A stretch of 33,264 bases of DNA, taken from contig NZ_JFAQ01000085.1 in the NCBI RefSeq assembly GCF_001304695.1, forward strand, positions 1-33,264, read 5' to 3'. Position 1 is the first letter of the stretch, and the number at the start of each line of letters is the position of its first letter. This document shows positions 18,112 through 26,267 of the stretch, in pieces. The stretch comes from Xanthomonas axonopodis. GTDB taxonomy: Bacteria > Pseudomonadota > Gammaproteobacteria > Xanthomonadales > Xanthomonadaceae. The notes under the pieces are model-generated. The model ran no database searches and was not told the DNA's origin. It saw only the letters and a program-made list of their open reading frames with translations. The position numbers and the translations under genes were made by a program.

Positions 18112-19827
18112 TTACGGCCCGATCAAACGATCCCGCCCCTGCCGCTTGGCTTCATACAGACGATGGTCGGCCAACGCCAGCAATTCGCGCCGGCTGGGCG
18201 CTTGGTCGCTCATCGCCATGCCCATGCTGGCAGTACAACGCACGGTCATGCCTTGCGCATTCACCTCAATGTCGGCCAGTCGCTGTCGCATGCGCTCGAA
18301 CAGCGCGCGCGCCGGTGCCGCATCCACGCCGCGATCGGTCCCGATCCAGACGATGCCCTGCGCATCGCGGTACAGCACCTACACCGAGCCATCCGGTACG
18401 CCGTCGGCGGCGGTGTAACGGCACGCCTTGCCGTCGCGCCAGCGCACCAGCCCGGCGGTGGTGCCGATTCACAGATCGTTGCCGTCCGGCAGCACCGCAC
18501 GCACCGACATCGACGGCAGGCCATCGGCCGCGCCGATGCGCACCAGCACGTGGCCTTGCGCGTCCAGACGCACCACACCCTGGCTATATAGGTCCCGGCC
18601 CACACGCCGCCATCGCCAGCATCGGCCAGCGCCAGCAACGATTGCTCGAGCACGCGCCCACCTTCGCCGGGCAACAGCGACACGCGGCTGATGGTGCCGT
18701 CGCGCCAACGATCCAGGCCGACGGCGTTGCCCACCCAGACAGTGCCCTCGCCGGTCTGCAGCACGCAGCGCACGTAGTCCGAACTCAGGCCTTCGTCGTG
18801 GGTGACGCCGTGCGCGGCGCCCTCGGCAATACGGAACAGCGCGTGGGCGCTGCCGACCCAGATCAGGCCTTCGGCGTCTTCCAGCAGCACCGGGCTGGCG
18901 ACGCCGGAAATGGCGATCTGCTCGTCCGGGTCGTTCGGGCCGCTGTGCACCACCAGCATTCCCGAAGACAGGCTCATCTACAGATGTCCGCGGCGGTCCA
19001 GCAACACCGAATCCACGCGTTGGCCCTGGCGGAACCGTTGCAGGCCGCCGCCACGGCTCCACCACCACACGCCATCGTCGCCAGCGACCAACAGGCCGCC
19101 CTGACGGTCGCTGGCCAGCCGCCGCACCGGCGCATCCCGTGTCCCCTGCCCCAGGCCGCAGCCTGGCCGCCATCGCGCGGCAGGCGGTACAGGCCAACCT
19201 CGGTGCCCACCCACAGGTCGCCGCTTTCGTCTGCAGACAGCGCCGTGACGCGCGCACGCGGCAAGCCGGTCTGGCGGCCCACGTCGACCACCCGCCCGTC
19301 GCCCTCGATGCGGTACAGCGTCTGCGGTGTGCCCCCACCCACAGCGCGCCATCGGCACGCCGCAGCAGGGCGCTGACCGCAAGATGCCGTGCCGACGCAT
19401 CACCCAGCTGCTGCCAGTGACCGTCCTGATAGTGGTAGACGCCGTCGAACGCGGTGCCGAACAGCATGCCGCCGGTGCTATCGCGAACCACCACGAAAAC
19501 CCCGCCCAGCTCGACGCCGGGAGTGTTCTGGCGGTCGTACACGGTGAAGTCGCGCCCATTGAAGCGCGCCACACCTTCCCAGGTACCCAGCCAGATCAGC
19601 CCGTCTTCGCCCTGGGCCACGGCGTGCACCAGGTTGTGCGGCAGGCCGTCGTCCATGTTCCAGCGCGTGACGGTGTGGTACGCGGTGTGTTTGAGCACCT
19701 GCGCGCCGGCGGGCCAGGCGTTGAGCACTGCGCAGCACAACAGCAGCCACAGCCACGCCCGCCCGATCCGCCGCACGCACGTGCTGCGAACACAGCTTGT
19801 GTGCGCCTGCGTACCGCCCCTTCCCAC
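18112..19827 (-). pseudogene. Broken beta-propeller sensor / diguanylate cyclase gene
   Basis: The reading frame must be pieced together. From 19827: an N-terminal signal or membrane segment (LWLLLCCAVLNAWPAGAQ), then propeller repeats of the WxG type (LIWLGTWEGVARF, DLWVGTEVGLYRL, LIWVGSAHALFRI, TVWVGNAVGLDRW, IVWIGTDRG). The lesions seen are frame changes at G runs near 19330 and 19147, TAG at 18978-18980, a frame change near 18590, TGA at 18469-18471 and TAG at 18379-18381. After IGTDRGVD (near 18330) the sequence passes directly into the end of a GGDEF domain (CTASMGMAMS, LADHRLYEAKRQGRDRL). The later propeller blades, the membrane segment and the GGDEF active site have therefore been deleted. 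The original protein was presumably a membrane-bound cyclic-di-GMP synthase. It cannot work now. Confidence 0.85.
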
Positions 19828-19984
19828 GCTCCCCGTCCCCTCGTCCGTGCTTGCTGGAGATACCTGCCCGTATGCACCGGAAGGCCTATGGCAAATTTAT
19901 CATCGGGGTTTTTGTGCTGCCTTCGGTGGATCACTGACAGCTGCCGGGAGCGGTATGACACCGGTAACCGGGCAGACGGAACCG

Positions 19985-20014
19985 TTAACGTCGCGGTTCG
20001 GCGCCGAGTATAAA
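19985..20014 (+). promoter_or_regulatory. Likely tetR promoter
   Basis: TTAACG (19985-19990), 18 bases, TATAAA (20009-20014). This is an AT-rich stretch in a GC-rich region, 30 bases before the tetR start. A partly symmetric segment around TATAAATATA and CTAGTATT may be an autoregulatory operator. Confidence 0.5.
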
Positions 20015-20044
20015 TATAGAACCCGATGGTCTAGTATTGACGGC

Positions 20045-20698
20045 ATGTCCAGCTCGCCCCCTCTCACTTCCAAGACCAAGAGCAACGGCCCTGGTCGTCC
20101 CAAGGATCTTGGAAAACGTGCCGCCATCCTGGGTGCCGCGCGCACTATGTTCATGGAGCAGGGCTATGCAGGGGTCAGCATGGACGGGATCGCCGCGCAG
20201 GCCGGCGTCTCCAAGCTGACCGTGTATAGCCACTTCGGCGACAAGGAAAGCCTGTTTTCCGAGGCGATCCGCGCGCAATGCCAGCACATGATGCCGGACG
20301 ACCTGTTCGATCACGCCCCCAAGGGCGCGTTGCGCGACCAGCTCACCGAGATTGCCCATGCGTTCTTCGCCATGGTCAGCACCGAATCGGCCATCTCCAC
20401 CCACCGCATGATGATGGCGCCCGGCACCGGCAACGTGCATATCCGCGAGATGTTCTGGAATGCAGGCCCCAGGCGCACGCAGCGGGCGCTGGCCGATTTC
20501 CTGTCCGCGCGGGTGGCCGACGGCCAGCTGGAGATCCCGGACGTCGCACGCGCCGCCTCGCAATTCTTCTGCCTGCTCAAGGGCGAGCTCTACGCCTTGA
20601 TGATGTGCGGCCTGCACGGCCAGCCCACCCGCGCCCAGGTCAATGAGCACATCGACACCAGCGTGGACTTCTTTTTGAGGGCCTATGCGCCGCGCTGA
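20045..20698 (+). CDS. TetR-family transcriptional regulator
   Basis: 217 residues from the ATG at 20045. The N-terminal 20 residues are a basic, flexible lead. The DNA-binding domain is at about 24-70 (KRAAILGAARTMFMEQGYAG, helix-turn-helix SMDGIAAQAGVSKLTVYSHF). The C-terminal ligand domain resembles the AefR/TetR_C group that responds to drugs or quorum-type signals. It precedes pcm and tolC on the same strand. Control of the TolC efflux channel would fit but is not shown. A strong hairpin at 20718-20752 separates it from pcm. Confidence 0.9.
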   Translation: MSSSPPLTSKTKSNGPGRPKDLGKRAAILGAARTMFMEQGYAGVSMDGIAAQAGVSKLTVYSHFGDKESLFSEAIRAQCQHMMPDDLFDHAPKGALRDQLTEIAHAFFAMVSTESAISTHRMMMAPGTGNVHIREMFWNAGPRRTQRALADFLSARVADGQLEIPDVARAASQFFCLLKGELYALMMCGLHGQPTRAQVNEHIDTSVDFFLRAYAPR

Positions 20699-20717
20699 GC
20701 GCCCCCGGCCTTTGGTG

Positions 20718-20752
20718 GCGCTGCCATCCGGCACTGCGCCGGATGGCAGCGC
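20718..20752 (+). terminator. Perfect 15-bp hairpin between tetR and pcm
   Basis: GCGCTGCCATCCGGC (20718-20732), loop ACTGC, GCCGGATGGCAGCGC (20738-20752). There are no mismatches. No T tract follows, so it is not a standard intrinsic terminator, but it is very stable and lies 20 bases past the tetR stop. Confidence 0.55.
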
Positions 20753-20826
20753 GCAGCGATGCTAGATGCGCCAGGTGCCTCGCGCACCGGTAAAATGTTC
20801 GCCCCACCGCGTTGGATACCCGCACC

Positions 20827-21483
20827 ATGACGATCGATTTCACCCAGGCCCGCGAAAAGATGGTCGAGCAGCAGATCCGGCCGTGGGACGTGCTGGACCT
20901 GCGCGTACTCGACGTGCTGGCGCGCATGCCGCGCGAAGCTTTCGTGCCGGAGGCCTACAAGACGCTGGCCTATGTCGATGTGGAAATTCCACTGTCGGCC
21001 GGTCACAAGATGATGAAGCCGGTGGTCGAAGGCCGCATGTTGCAGGCACTGGATCTGCAACCGGGCGAGGACGTACTGGAAGTGGGCACCGGCAGCGGCT
21101 TTGCCACCGCCTGCCTGGCCGCACTGGCACGCGAAGTGCTCAGCCTGGAGATCGACCCGGCGCTGGCCGCCGCCGCACGCGCCAATCTGGACCGCACCGG
21201 CCTGGGCAGCAACGTCCGTATCGAAACCGCCGATGTCTTCGGCTGGCAGAGCGAGCGTCGCTTCGACGCCATCTGCGTGACCGGCGCGGTCGACACGCTG
21301 CCCGTCCAGTGGCTGCAGTGGTTGCGCCCGAACGGTCGGTTGTTCGTCGTGCGCGGTCACGATCCGGTGATGGAAGCGGTCCTGGTCCGTGGCGAGGTCA
21401 ACGCCCCGCGCATCGAATCGTTGTTCGAAACCGACCTCGCCTATCTCCAGGGCGCCGCACCGACGCCCCGATTCCAATTCTGA
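20827..21483 (+). CDS. pcm: Protein-L-isoaspartate O-methyltransferase-like protein
   Basis: 218 residues from the ATG at 20827. A possible TTG at 20812 is less likely. A -10-like TAAAAT is at 20791-20796. SAM motif I is VLEVGTGSGFATA (83-95), with the acidic residue in EIDPALAAAAR and IETADVFGW. Overall it matches the family that repairs isoaspartyl residues. The usual substrate signature, IGxGQTISQP, is here LSAGHKMMKP (56-65), so the Gln-Thr-Ile-Ser part is replaced. It may have a different substrate. It ends 21 bases before tolC and is probably co-transcribed with it. Confidence 0.85.
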   Translation: MTIDFTQAREKMVEQQIRPWDVLDLRVLDVLARMPREAFVPEAYKTLAYVDVEIPLSAGHKMMKPVVEGRMLQALDLQPGEDVLEVGTGSGFATACLAALAREVLSLEIDPALAAAARANLDRTGLGSNVRIETADVFGWQSERRFDAICVTGAVDTLPVQWLQWLRPNGRLFVVRGHDPVMEAVLVRGEVNAPRIESLFETDLAYLQGAAPTPRFQF

Positions 21484-21504
21484 TTCCCAAGGAAGCTTCC
21501 CCTG

Positions 21505-22887
21505 ATGATCCGCCGATCCCTCGTCCTGGCCCTGGCCGTCGCCCTGTCTCCCATGGCTGCGCACGCCACAGACCTGCTGCAGGTCTACGAAATGGCCCGC
21601 AACGGCGATCCGCAGCTGGCCATGGCCGAGTCCACGCGCCTGGTCAATCGGGAAGGTCAGGTGCAGGCGCGTGCGGCGTTGTTGCCGCAGTTGGACGGTA
21701 GCGCCGGTTTCACCCAATCGCATCGTGAGCTGGAGGGCGTCGATGGCCGCTCCACGACCAAGCAGCGCCAGTACGCAATCCAGGGCAGCCAGACCATCTT
21801 CAATTGGGCGCAGTTTTCCAACATGCGTGCGCAGCGCGAAGTGGCCAAGGCTGCGGATTTCACCCTGGCATCGGCCACCAACGATCTGATCACCCGCACC
21901 TCGGCGGCGTATTTCCAGGTGCTGGTGGGGATCGAGTCGCTGGCGGCAGCCGAGACCAACGAAGCGGCTGCCAAGAAGCAGTTCGACTATGCCGACAAGC
22001 GTCTGGAAGTGGGCCTGGCGCCGATCACCGACGTGCACGAAGCCCGCGCCCAGTACGACCAGGCACGCGCCGACACCATCACCGCGCGCAACACGCTCAA
22101 GGACTACTACCAGGCACTGACCGAGCTGACCGGCCAGCCCGTGGTCGGCTTGCGCGCATTGCCAGATGAGTTCCGCCCGGAAGTGCCGGCCGCCTACAGC
22201 AATGTGGATCAGTTGGTCGCCACCGCGATCGCCGACAATCCGGCGCTGAAGGCGCAGCAGTTGCAGGTCAGCGCTGCCGAGGCGCAAGTCAGTGCCGCAC
22301 GTGCCGGCCATCTGCCGACCCTCAATCTTTCCGGCAGCATGGGGCGAACCAATAGCTGGGGCGGCGGCGGCGATGTCGATACAGCTGCCGGTAACTTCAC
22401 AACAAATAATCGCAACATCGATACCGACTCCATCGGCATCACGCTATCGATTCCGATCTTTGCCGGCGGTGCGACCCAGTCGGCCGTGCGTCAGGCACTG
22501 TCGCAGCGCGACATCCAGCAGGACACCTACGAGCAGCAGAAGCGCGCGCTGGATCGCAACACCCGCAATGCCTACCAGACCGTTGTTGCCGGTATCAGCG
22601 AAGTGGAAGCCCGCCGCCTGGCCGTGGTGTCGGCGCAAGCCGCCTACGATGCCTCGCAGGTGGGCCTGGAAGTCGGCACGCGCACTGTGTTGGACGTGGT
22701 GCAAAACCAGCGCACGCTGTTCCAGGCGCAGCTGAACTACGCGCAGTCGCGTTACAACTTCCTGCAGAACCGCCTGCTGCTGGGCCAGGCCATCGGCAAG
22801 CTCGACATCACCGATCTGCAGGACGTCAACCGCCTGCTATCGCAGGACGCCGAGTCCAAGCTGCAGGGCAGTGGTTCGTTGCAGTAA
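21505..22887 (+). CDS. tolC: TolC-family outer membrane efflux channel
   Basis: 460 residues, standard TolC length. AAGGAAG lies 8-9 bases before the ATG. A Sec signal peptide (RRSLVLALAVALSPMAAHA) ends at about 22. Two repeated outer-membrane efflux domains follow, with long helical stretches (DLLQVYEMARNGDPQL in the first, and VGLEVGTRTVLDVVQNQRTL, the hallmark segment, in the second). The family forms a trimer spanning outer membrane and periplasm for type I secretion and RND pumps. In Xanthomonas the TolC homologue is also called RaxC, the outer component for secretion of sulfated peptide; whether this copy is that one cannot be told here. Confidence 0.95.
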   Translation: MIRRSLVLALAVALSPMAAHATDLLQVYEMARNGDPQLAMAESTRLVNREGQVQARAALLPQLDGSAGFTQSHRELEGVDGRSTTKQRQYAIQGSQTIFNWAQFSNMRAQREVAKAADFTLASATNDLITRTSAAYFQVLVGIESLAAAETNEAAAKKQFDYADKRLEVGLAPITDVHEARAQYDQARADTITARNTLKDYYQALTELTGQPVVGLRALPDEFRPEVPAAYSNVDQLVATAIADNPALKAQQLQVSAAEAQVSAARAGHLPTLNLSGSMGRTNSWGGGGDVDTAAGNFTTNNRNIDTDSIGITLSIPIFAGGATQSAVRQALSQRDIQQDTYEQQKRALDRNTRNAYQTVVAGISEVEARRLAVVSAQAAYDASQVGLEVGTRTVLDVVQNQRTLFQAQLNYAQSRYNFLQNRLLLGQAIGKLDITDLQDVNRLLSQDAESKLQGSGSLQ

Positions 22888-22903
22888 GACCGGCTGGATG
22901 CAC

Positions 22904-22936
22904 AAAAAAAAAAGCGGGCCCAGGCCCGCTTTTTTT
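22904..22936. terminator. Bidirectional terminator between tolC and waaA
   Basis: Ten A, then AGCGGGCC-CA-GGCCCGCT, then T to 22936. The A and T tracts on both sides of the GC stem make it a terminator for either strand. It closes tolC (17 bases after its stop) and catches minus-strand transcripts from waaA. Confidence 0.93.
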
Positions 22937-23154
22937 ATGCGCGATGCAACTGCATGCGCGCCTGTCGTGATGGCTGCTGCAAGTGCGGTAAACCGGCAAC
23001 TCCAGCGTGCATCCGACCCAAGCGATACAACCATGCGTGTCTCGCTGCCCGGCGCACGCGCTCACCGCTGAGCGCAACGAACGCTGCAATCCGGCGGCAG
23101 GCAGCGGCGAAGTGCGCACGTCCATGCACGCAGCCATGCACCGAGGGACACACT

Positions 23155-24471
23155 TCACGCCGTAACACCCCCGCTCGCCAGCGGCGGCAAATCGGGAGCG
23201 ATCTGCACCAAGGTGCGGGCCACCGCGCCCTTGCCGTTGGCGACCAGCGCCAGGCCTGCAGTGGTCATGGCCTCGCGTTGTGCGGGGTCGGCGAGCAGGC
23301 GCGCCAACGCCTGGTAGACGCACTCGGCATCCTCGCAGATGGCAACGGCATCGGCTTCGCGCATGCGCCGCGAAATCTCCGAGAAGTTATGCAGATGCGG
23401 GCCGGTGATTGCCGGCGTTCCGACGGCGGCCGGCTCGAGCAGGTTATGCCCGCCAATCGGCTGCAAGCTGCCGCCGACGAAAGCCACCTGCGCGCACACA
23501 TAGAAGCTCATCAGCTCGCCCAGGGTGTCGATGACGAAGACCTTGTCGCCTGCCTGCGGCCATTGCTGCGTCTTGCGCGTGGCAACGCGCCAACCGCGCT
23601 CGCGTGCCAATGTCTCGACCTTGGGAAAGCGCTCGGGATGACGCGGTGCCCATAACAGCAGCAAGTCCGGAAATTGGAGCAGCAATCGTGCGTGGATATC
23701 GGCAACGGCCGCCTCTTCGCCTTCGTGCGTGCTGGCGGCGATCCACACCGGGCGCGTGGCCGGCACGTGCATGCGAAACTGCGCGACCAACGCCTGCAAC
23801 TGCGTTGGCGCTGCGATATCGAACTTGAGATTGCCCAGCGCGATCACCTGATCCGGGCGCGCGCCCAGGGTGATGAACCGCTCGGCATCGTCCTGCGACT
23901 GCGCCGCCACGCAGGTGACGGTGCGCAGCGCGCGACTGATCAACGGTGCCAGCAACCGATAGCCGCGCAACGAACGCGCCGACAACCGTGCGTTGAGGAT
24001 GTACACCGGAATCTGGCGATCGCGGCAGCCGAACAACATGTTCGGCCACAGCTCGGTTTCCAGGATCAACGCCAGACGCGGGCGGAAGTGTTCGAGAAAC
24101 CGTCCCACGCTGCCTGGCACGTCATAGGGCAGATACACATGGTCCACCGCATCGCCCCACAGGGCGCGCACGCGCTCGGAGCCAGTGGGGGTGATGGTGG
24201 TGATGACCCAACGGATATCCGGGCGCTGCGCACGTAGCGCATTGACCAGCGGCGCGGTCGCGTTGACCTCGCCCACCGACACCGCATGTACCCACACCCG
24301 TGGACGCCCGCAGGCGTGCGTGTAGGACGCATAGCGCTCGTTCCAGCGATTGAAGTATTCGCGCACGCGAAAGCCACGCCACACCAGGTGGTACACCGTG
24401 ACCGGCAACAACAGATAGAGCAGCGCCGAGTACAGCCCGCGCAACAGCCATTCGATCGGATCTTTCCGCAT
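23155..24471 (-). CDS. waaA: 3-deoxy-D-manno-octulosonic acid (Kdo) transferase
   Basis: 438 residues. GT-B enzyme of the inner membrane that adds Kdo to lipid IVA. N-terminal membrane anchor at about 9-31 (LLRGLYSALLYLLLPVTVYHL). General base E68 is in HAVSVGEVNAT. Also visible are LILETELWPN, WIAASTHEGEE, LLLLWAPRHPERF and the nucleotide-sugar site FVGGSLQPIGGHNLLEP. The start is the ATG at 24471; no good ribosome site is seen in the 15 bases before it. It is divergent from lpxL, the next enzyme of the same pathway, across 78 bases. Confidence 0.95.
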   Translation of the reverse strand: MRKDPIEWLLRGLYSALLYLLLPVTVYHLVWRGFRVREYFNRWNERYASYTHACGRPRVWVHAVSVGEVNATAPLVNALRAQRPDIRWVITTITPTGSERVRALWGDAVDHVYLPYDVPGSVGRFLEHFRPRLALILETELWPNMLFGCRDRQIPVYILNARLSARSLRGYRLLAPLISRALRTVTCVAAQSQDDAERFITLGARPDQVIALGNLKFDIAAPTQLQALVAQFRMHVPATRPVWIAASTHEGEEAAVADIHARLLLQFPDLLLLWAPRHPERFPKVETLARERGWRVATRKTQQWPQAGDKVFVIDTLGELMSFYVCAQVAFVGGSLQPIGGHNLLEPAAVGTPAITGPHLHNFSEISRRMREADAVAICEDAECVYQALARLLADPAQREAMTTAGLALVANGKGAVARTLVQIAPDLPPLASGGVTA

Positions 24472-24549
24472 CGGTGCAGGATACGGGAGCCTCCCCGCGC
24501 GTGCGCATGTGCACCCTGCCCGTCGGGCACAATCCCTTAGAATTGGCGC

Positions 24550-25470
24550 ATGTCCGAGCCCGCCAACGTCGCCGTCCGCCCCTCCCTGCGCAACCCCAAG
24601 CATTGGCCGATGTATCTGGGCCTGGCAGTGATGGTGGCGGCCGGGCGCCTGCCCTGGACCCTGCAGCGTGCGATCGGTCGCGGCGTGGGCTGGATTGCGA
24701 TGCGCCTGGCGGGCACACGTCGGCGCGCGGCCGAGGTCAACCTCAAACTGTGTTTTCCCGAGCAGGACGATGCGTGGCGAGCGCGGCTGTTGCGCGATAG
24801 TTTCGACGCGCTGGGCGTGGGCCTGTTCGAGTTCGCGCGCGCCTGGTGGGGCAGCATCGATGCCATTCGCCCAGGCGTGCAGATCGAGGGCCTGGAGCAT
24901 CTGCAGCAACTGCAACATCGAAACCGCGGCGTACTGCTGGTGTCCGGCCACTTCATGACGCTGGAAATGTGCGGGCGGCTGTTGTGCGACCACGTGCCGC
25001 TGGCCGGCATGTACCGCAGGCATCGCAATCCGGTGTTCGAGTGGGCGGTCAAGCGTGGGCGCTTGCGCTATGCCACGCACATGTTCGCCAACGGAGACCT
25101 GCGCGCCACCATCAAGCATCTCAAGCGCGGCGGTTTTCTGTGGTATGCGCCGGATCAGGACATGCGCGGCAAGGACACCGTGTTCGTGCCGTTCTTCGGA
25201 CATCCGGCCTCCACCATTACCGCCACGCATCAGCTGGCGCGGTTGACCGGCTGCGCGGTAGTGCCGTACTTCCATCGCCGCGAAGGTGGCCGTTACATCC
25301 TCAAGATCGCGCCGCCGCTGGCCGACATTCCGTCCGATGACGTCATCGCCGATACCACGCAGGTCAATGCCGCGATCGAAGACATGGTGCGCGAAGCGCC
25401 GGACCAATACCTGTGGATCCATCGGCGCTTCAAGCGCCAGCCGGGTGGGCGCAGCGATTTCTATCGGTGA
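24550..25470 (+). CDS. lpxL: Lipid A late acyltransferase (lauroyltransferase)
   Basis: 306 residues, the normal length for LpxL/LpxM (HtrB). It transfers an acyl chain from acyl-ACP to Kdo2-lipid A at the inner membrane. Membrane segment at about 21-32. The catalytic H-x4-E motif is H134-E139 in SGHFMTLEM. YRRHRNPVFEW, LWYAPDQDMRGKDTVFVPFF (20 residues) and QYLWIHRRFKR are family hallmarks. TAGAAT at 24538-24543, only 7 bases from the ATG, suggests a leaderless or nearly leaderless transcript. A 91% identical copy of its last 43 codons occurs at 29299-29427. Within its 3' flank TGTGGAT (25471-25477) pairs with ATCCACA (25502-25508). Confidence 0.94.
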   Translation: MSEPANVAVRPSLRNPKHWPMYLGLAVMVAAGRLPWTLQRAIGRGVGWIAMRLAGTRRRAAEVNLKLCFPEQDDAWRARLLRDSFDALGVGLFEFARAWWGSIDAIRPGVQIEGLEHLQQLQHRNRGVLLVSGHFMTLEMCGRLLCDHVPLAGMYRRHRNPVFEWAVKRGRLRYATHMFANGDLRATIKHLKRGGFLWYAPDQDMRGKDTVFVPFFGHPASTITATHQLARLTGCAVVPYFHRREGGRYILKIAPPLADIPSDDVIADTTQVNAAIEDMVREAPDQYLWIHRRFKRQPGGRSDFYR

Positions 25471-25608
25471 TGTGGATTGGTCCGAAGCATGCTGTAAGCG
25501 CATCCACAGTGCGCGTCTTCAAGTAGGTACTCTACTTTGACCGCTGACAGAATTCAGAAATGGAGCGATATCGAAGCGGCGTTCCAGCAGACATGCATGC
25601 GAGACGAC

Positions 25609-26073
25609 CTATAGGTAAGGCAGACGAGCCCAGTGTTCTCGGACCACCGCTAGCATATGGATGGGCAATCCGTAGGCGTAAGCATACAGCTCGATCCAAC
25701 CAGGATTCAGCGTTTCGACGAGTCGTCGCTGCCAGGCATGTGGCCAGGTGCGGAGTTGCTTCGCCCGCACCTGTGCCGTTGTCATGTCGGCATACGCTTG
25801 GGACCACATTAGCAAGGCCGGTCTCACGCAACTCTCTGGCACGACCTGTCTCTGGTCCCGCGCGAAGCGCTTAGAAGCGCTTAGTGATCTTGTCGATCGC
25901 GCTCATGCTGTCTGCCACGTCGATATAGAACGTTTCGCATCGTGCATGCGCAAGCAAATAGACCAGCGCCGGCCCATGTTGGAGACTGTGTGCCAGTCGA
26001 TGCGCTCCAGAGCGGAGAACTCAGGGCCCATTACCGACACTTCAGGTCGCATCCAAGATGTGCTGTCAGCCAT
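25609..26073 (-). pseudogene. Frameshifted GIY-YIG-fold-like protein gene
   Basis: The ATG at 26073 has AAGGAG 9 bases upstream (26083-26088). Two lesions break the frame. One G appears lost from a G run at 25973-25975 (ATGGGCC for ATGGGGCC), and the 10-mer AAGCGCTTAG is exactly duplicated at 25865-25884. Restoring both gives 151 codons plus stop with no break, which matches 465-10+1 bases exactly. The repaired protein has VYLLAHARCETFYIDVADS (38-56) and RAKQLRTWPHAWQRRL plus NPGWIELY (100-127), the pattern of GIY-YIG nucleases. However, YIG is YID, the catalytic Arg is not visible, and the usual Glu of REKQ is Ala (RAKQ). The intact family is therefore likely a non-nuclease relative. It lies downstream of the effector-like gene on the same strand. 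Confidence 0.75.
25865..25884. repeat. 10-bp exact tandem duplication
   Basis: AAGCGCTTAG occurs twice head to tail. Removing one copy restores the reading frame of the GIY-YIG-like gene, so the duplication is the mutation that broke it. Confidence 0.85.
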
Positions 26074-26267
26074 TGGCGTGGGCTCCTTGCTTGCCAGCAT
26101 TGCCAACCTTGCCGAGCGCATTGGCCGATACCGGTTGGCGTACGCGCATGCTCGGTTGCATCTGCATACCACTGAGGGGAGTGCCGCACTTTTGCTGTGG
26201 CGCAGGGATCGCGCAACCAGCGTCCATGCTCGGCAGCGATGCAAGGGCTGACGTCAATATCACCCGG

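Noticed and set aside
24472-24549. Full -35/-10 promoter for lpxL
   Set aside because: Only the -10-like TAGAAT is convincing; no -35 hexamer at the right distance.
17922-26258. TGACGTCAAT occurs at 17922 and 26249
   Set aside because: A ten-base match between two distant decayed regions is weak; TGACGTCA is a palindrome and no promoter context ties them.
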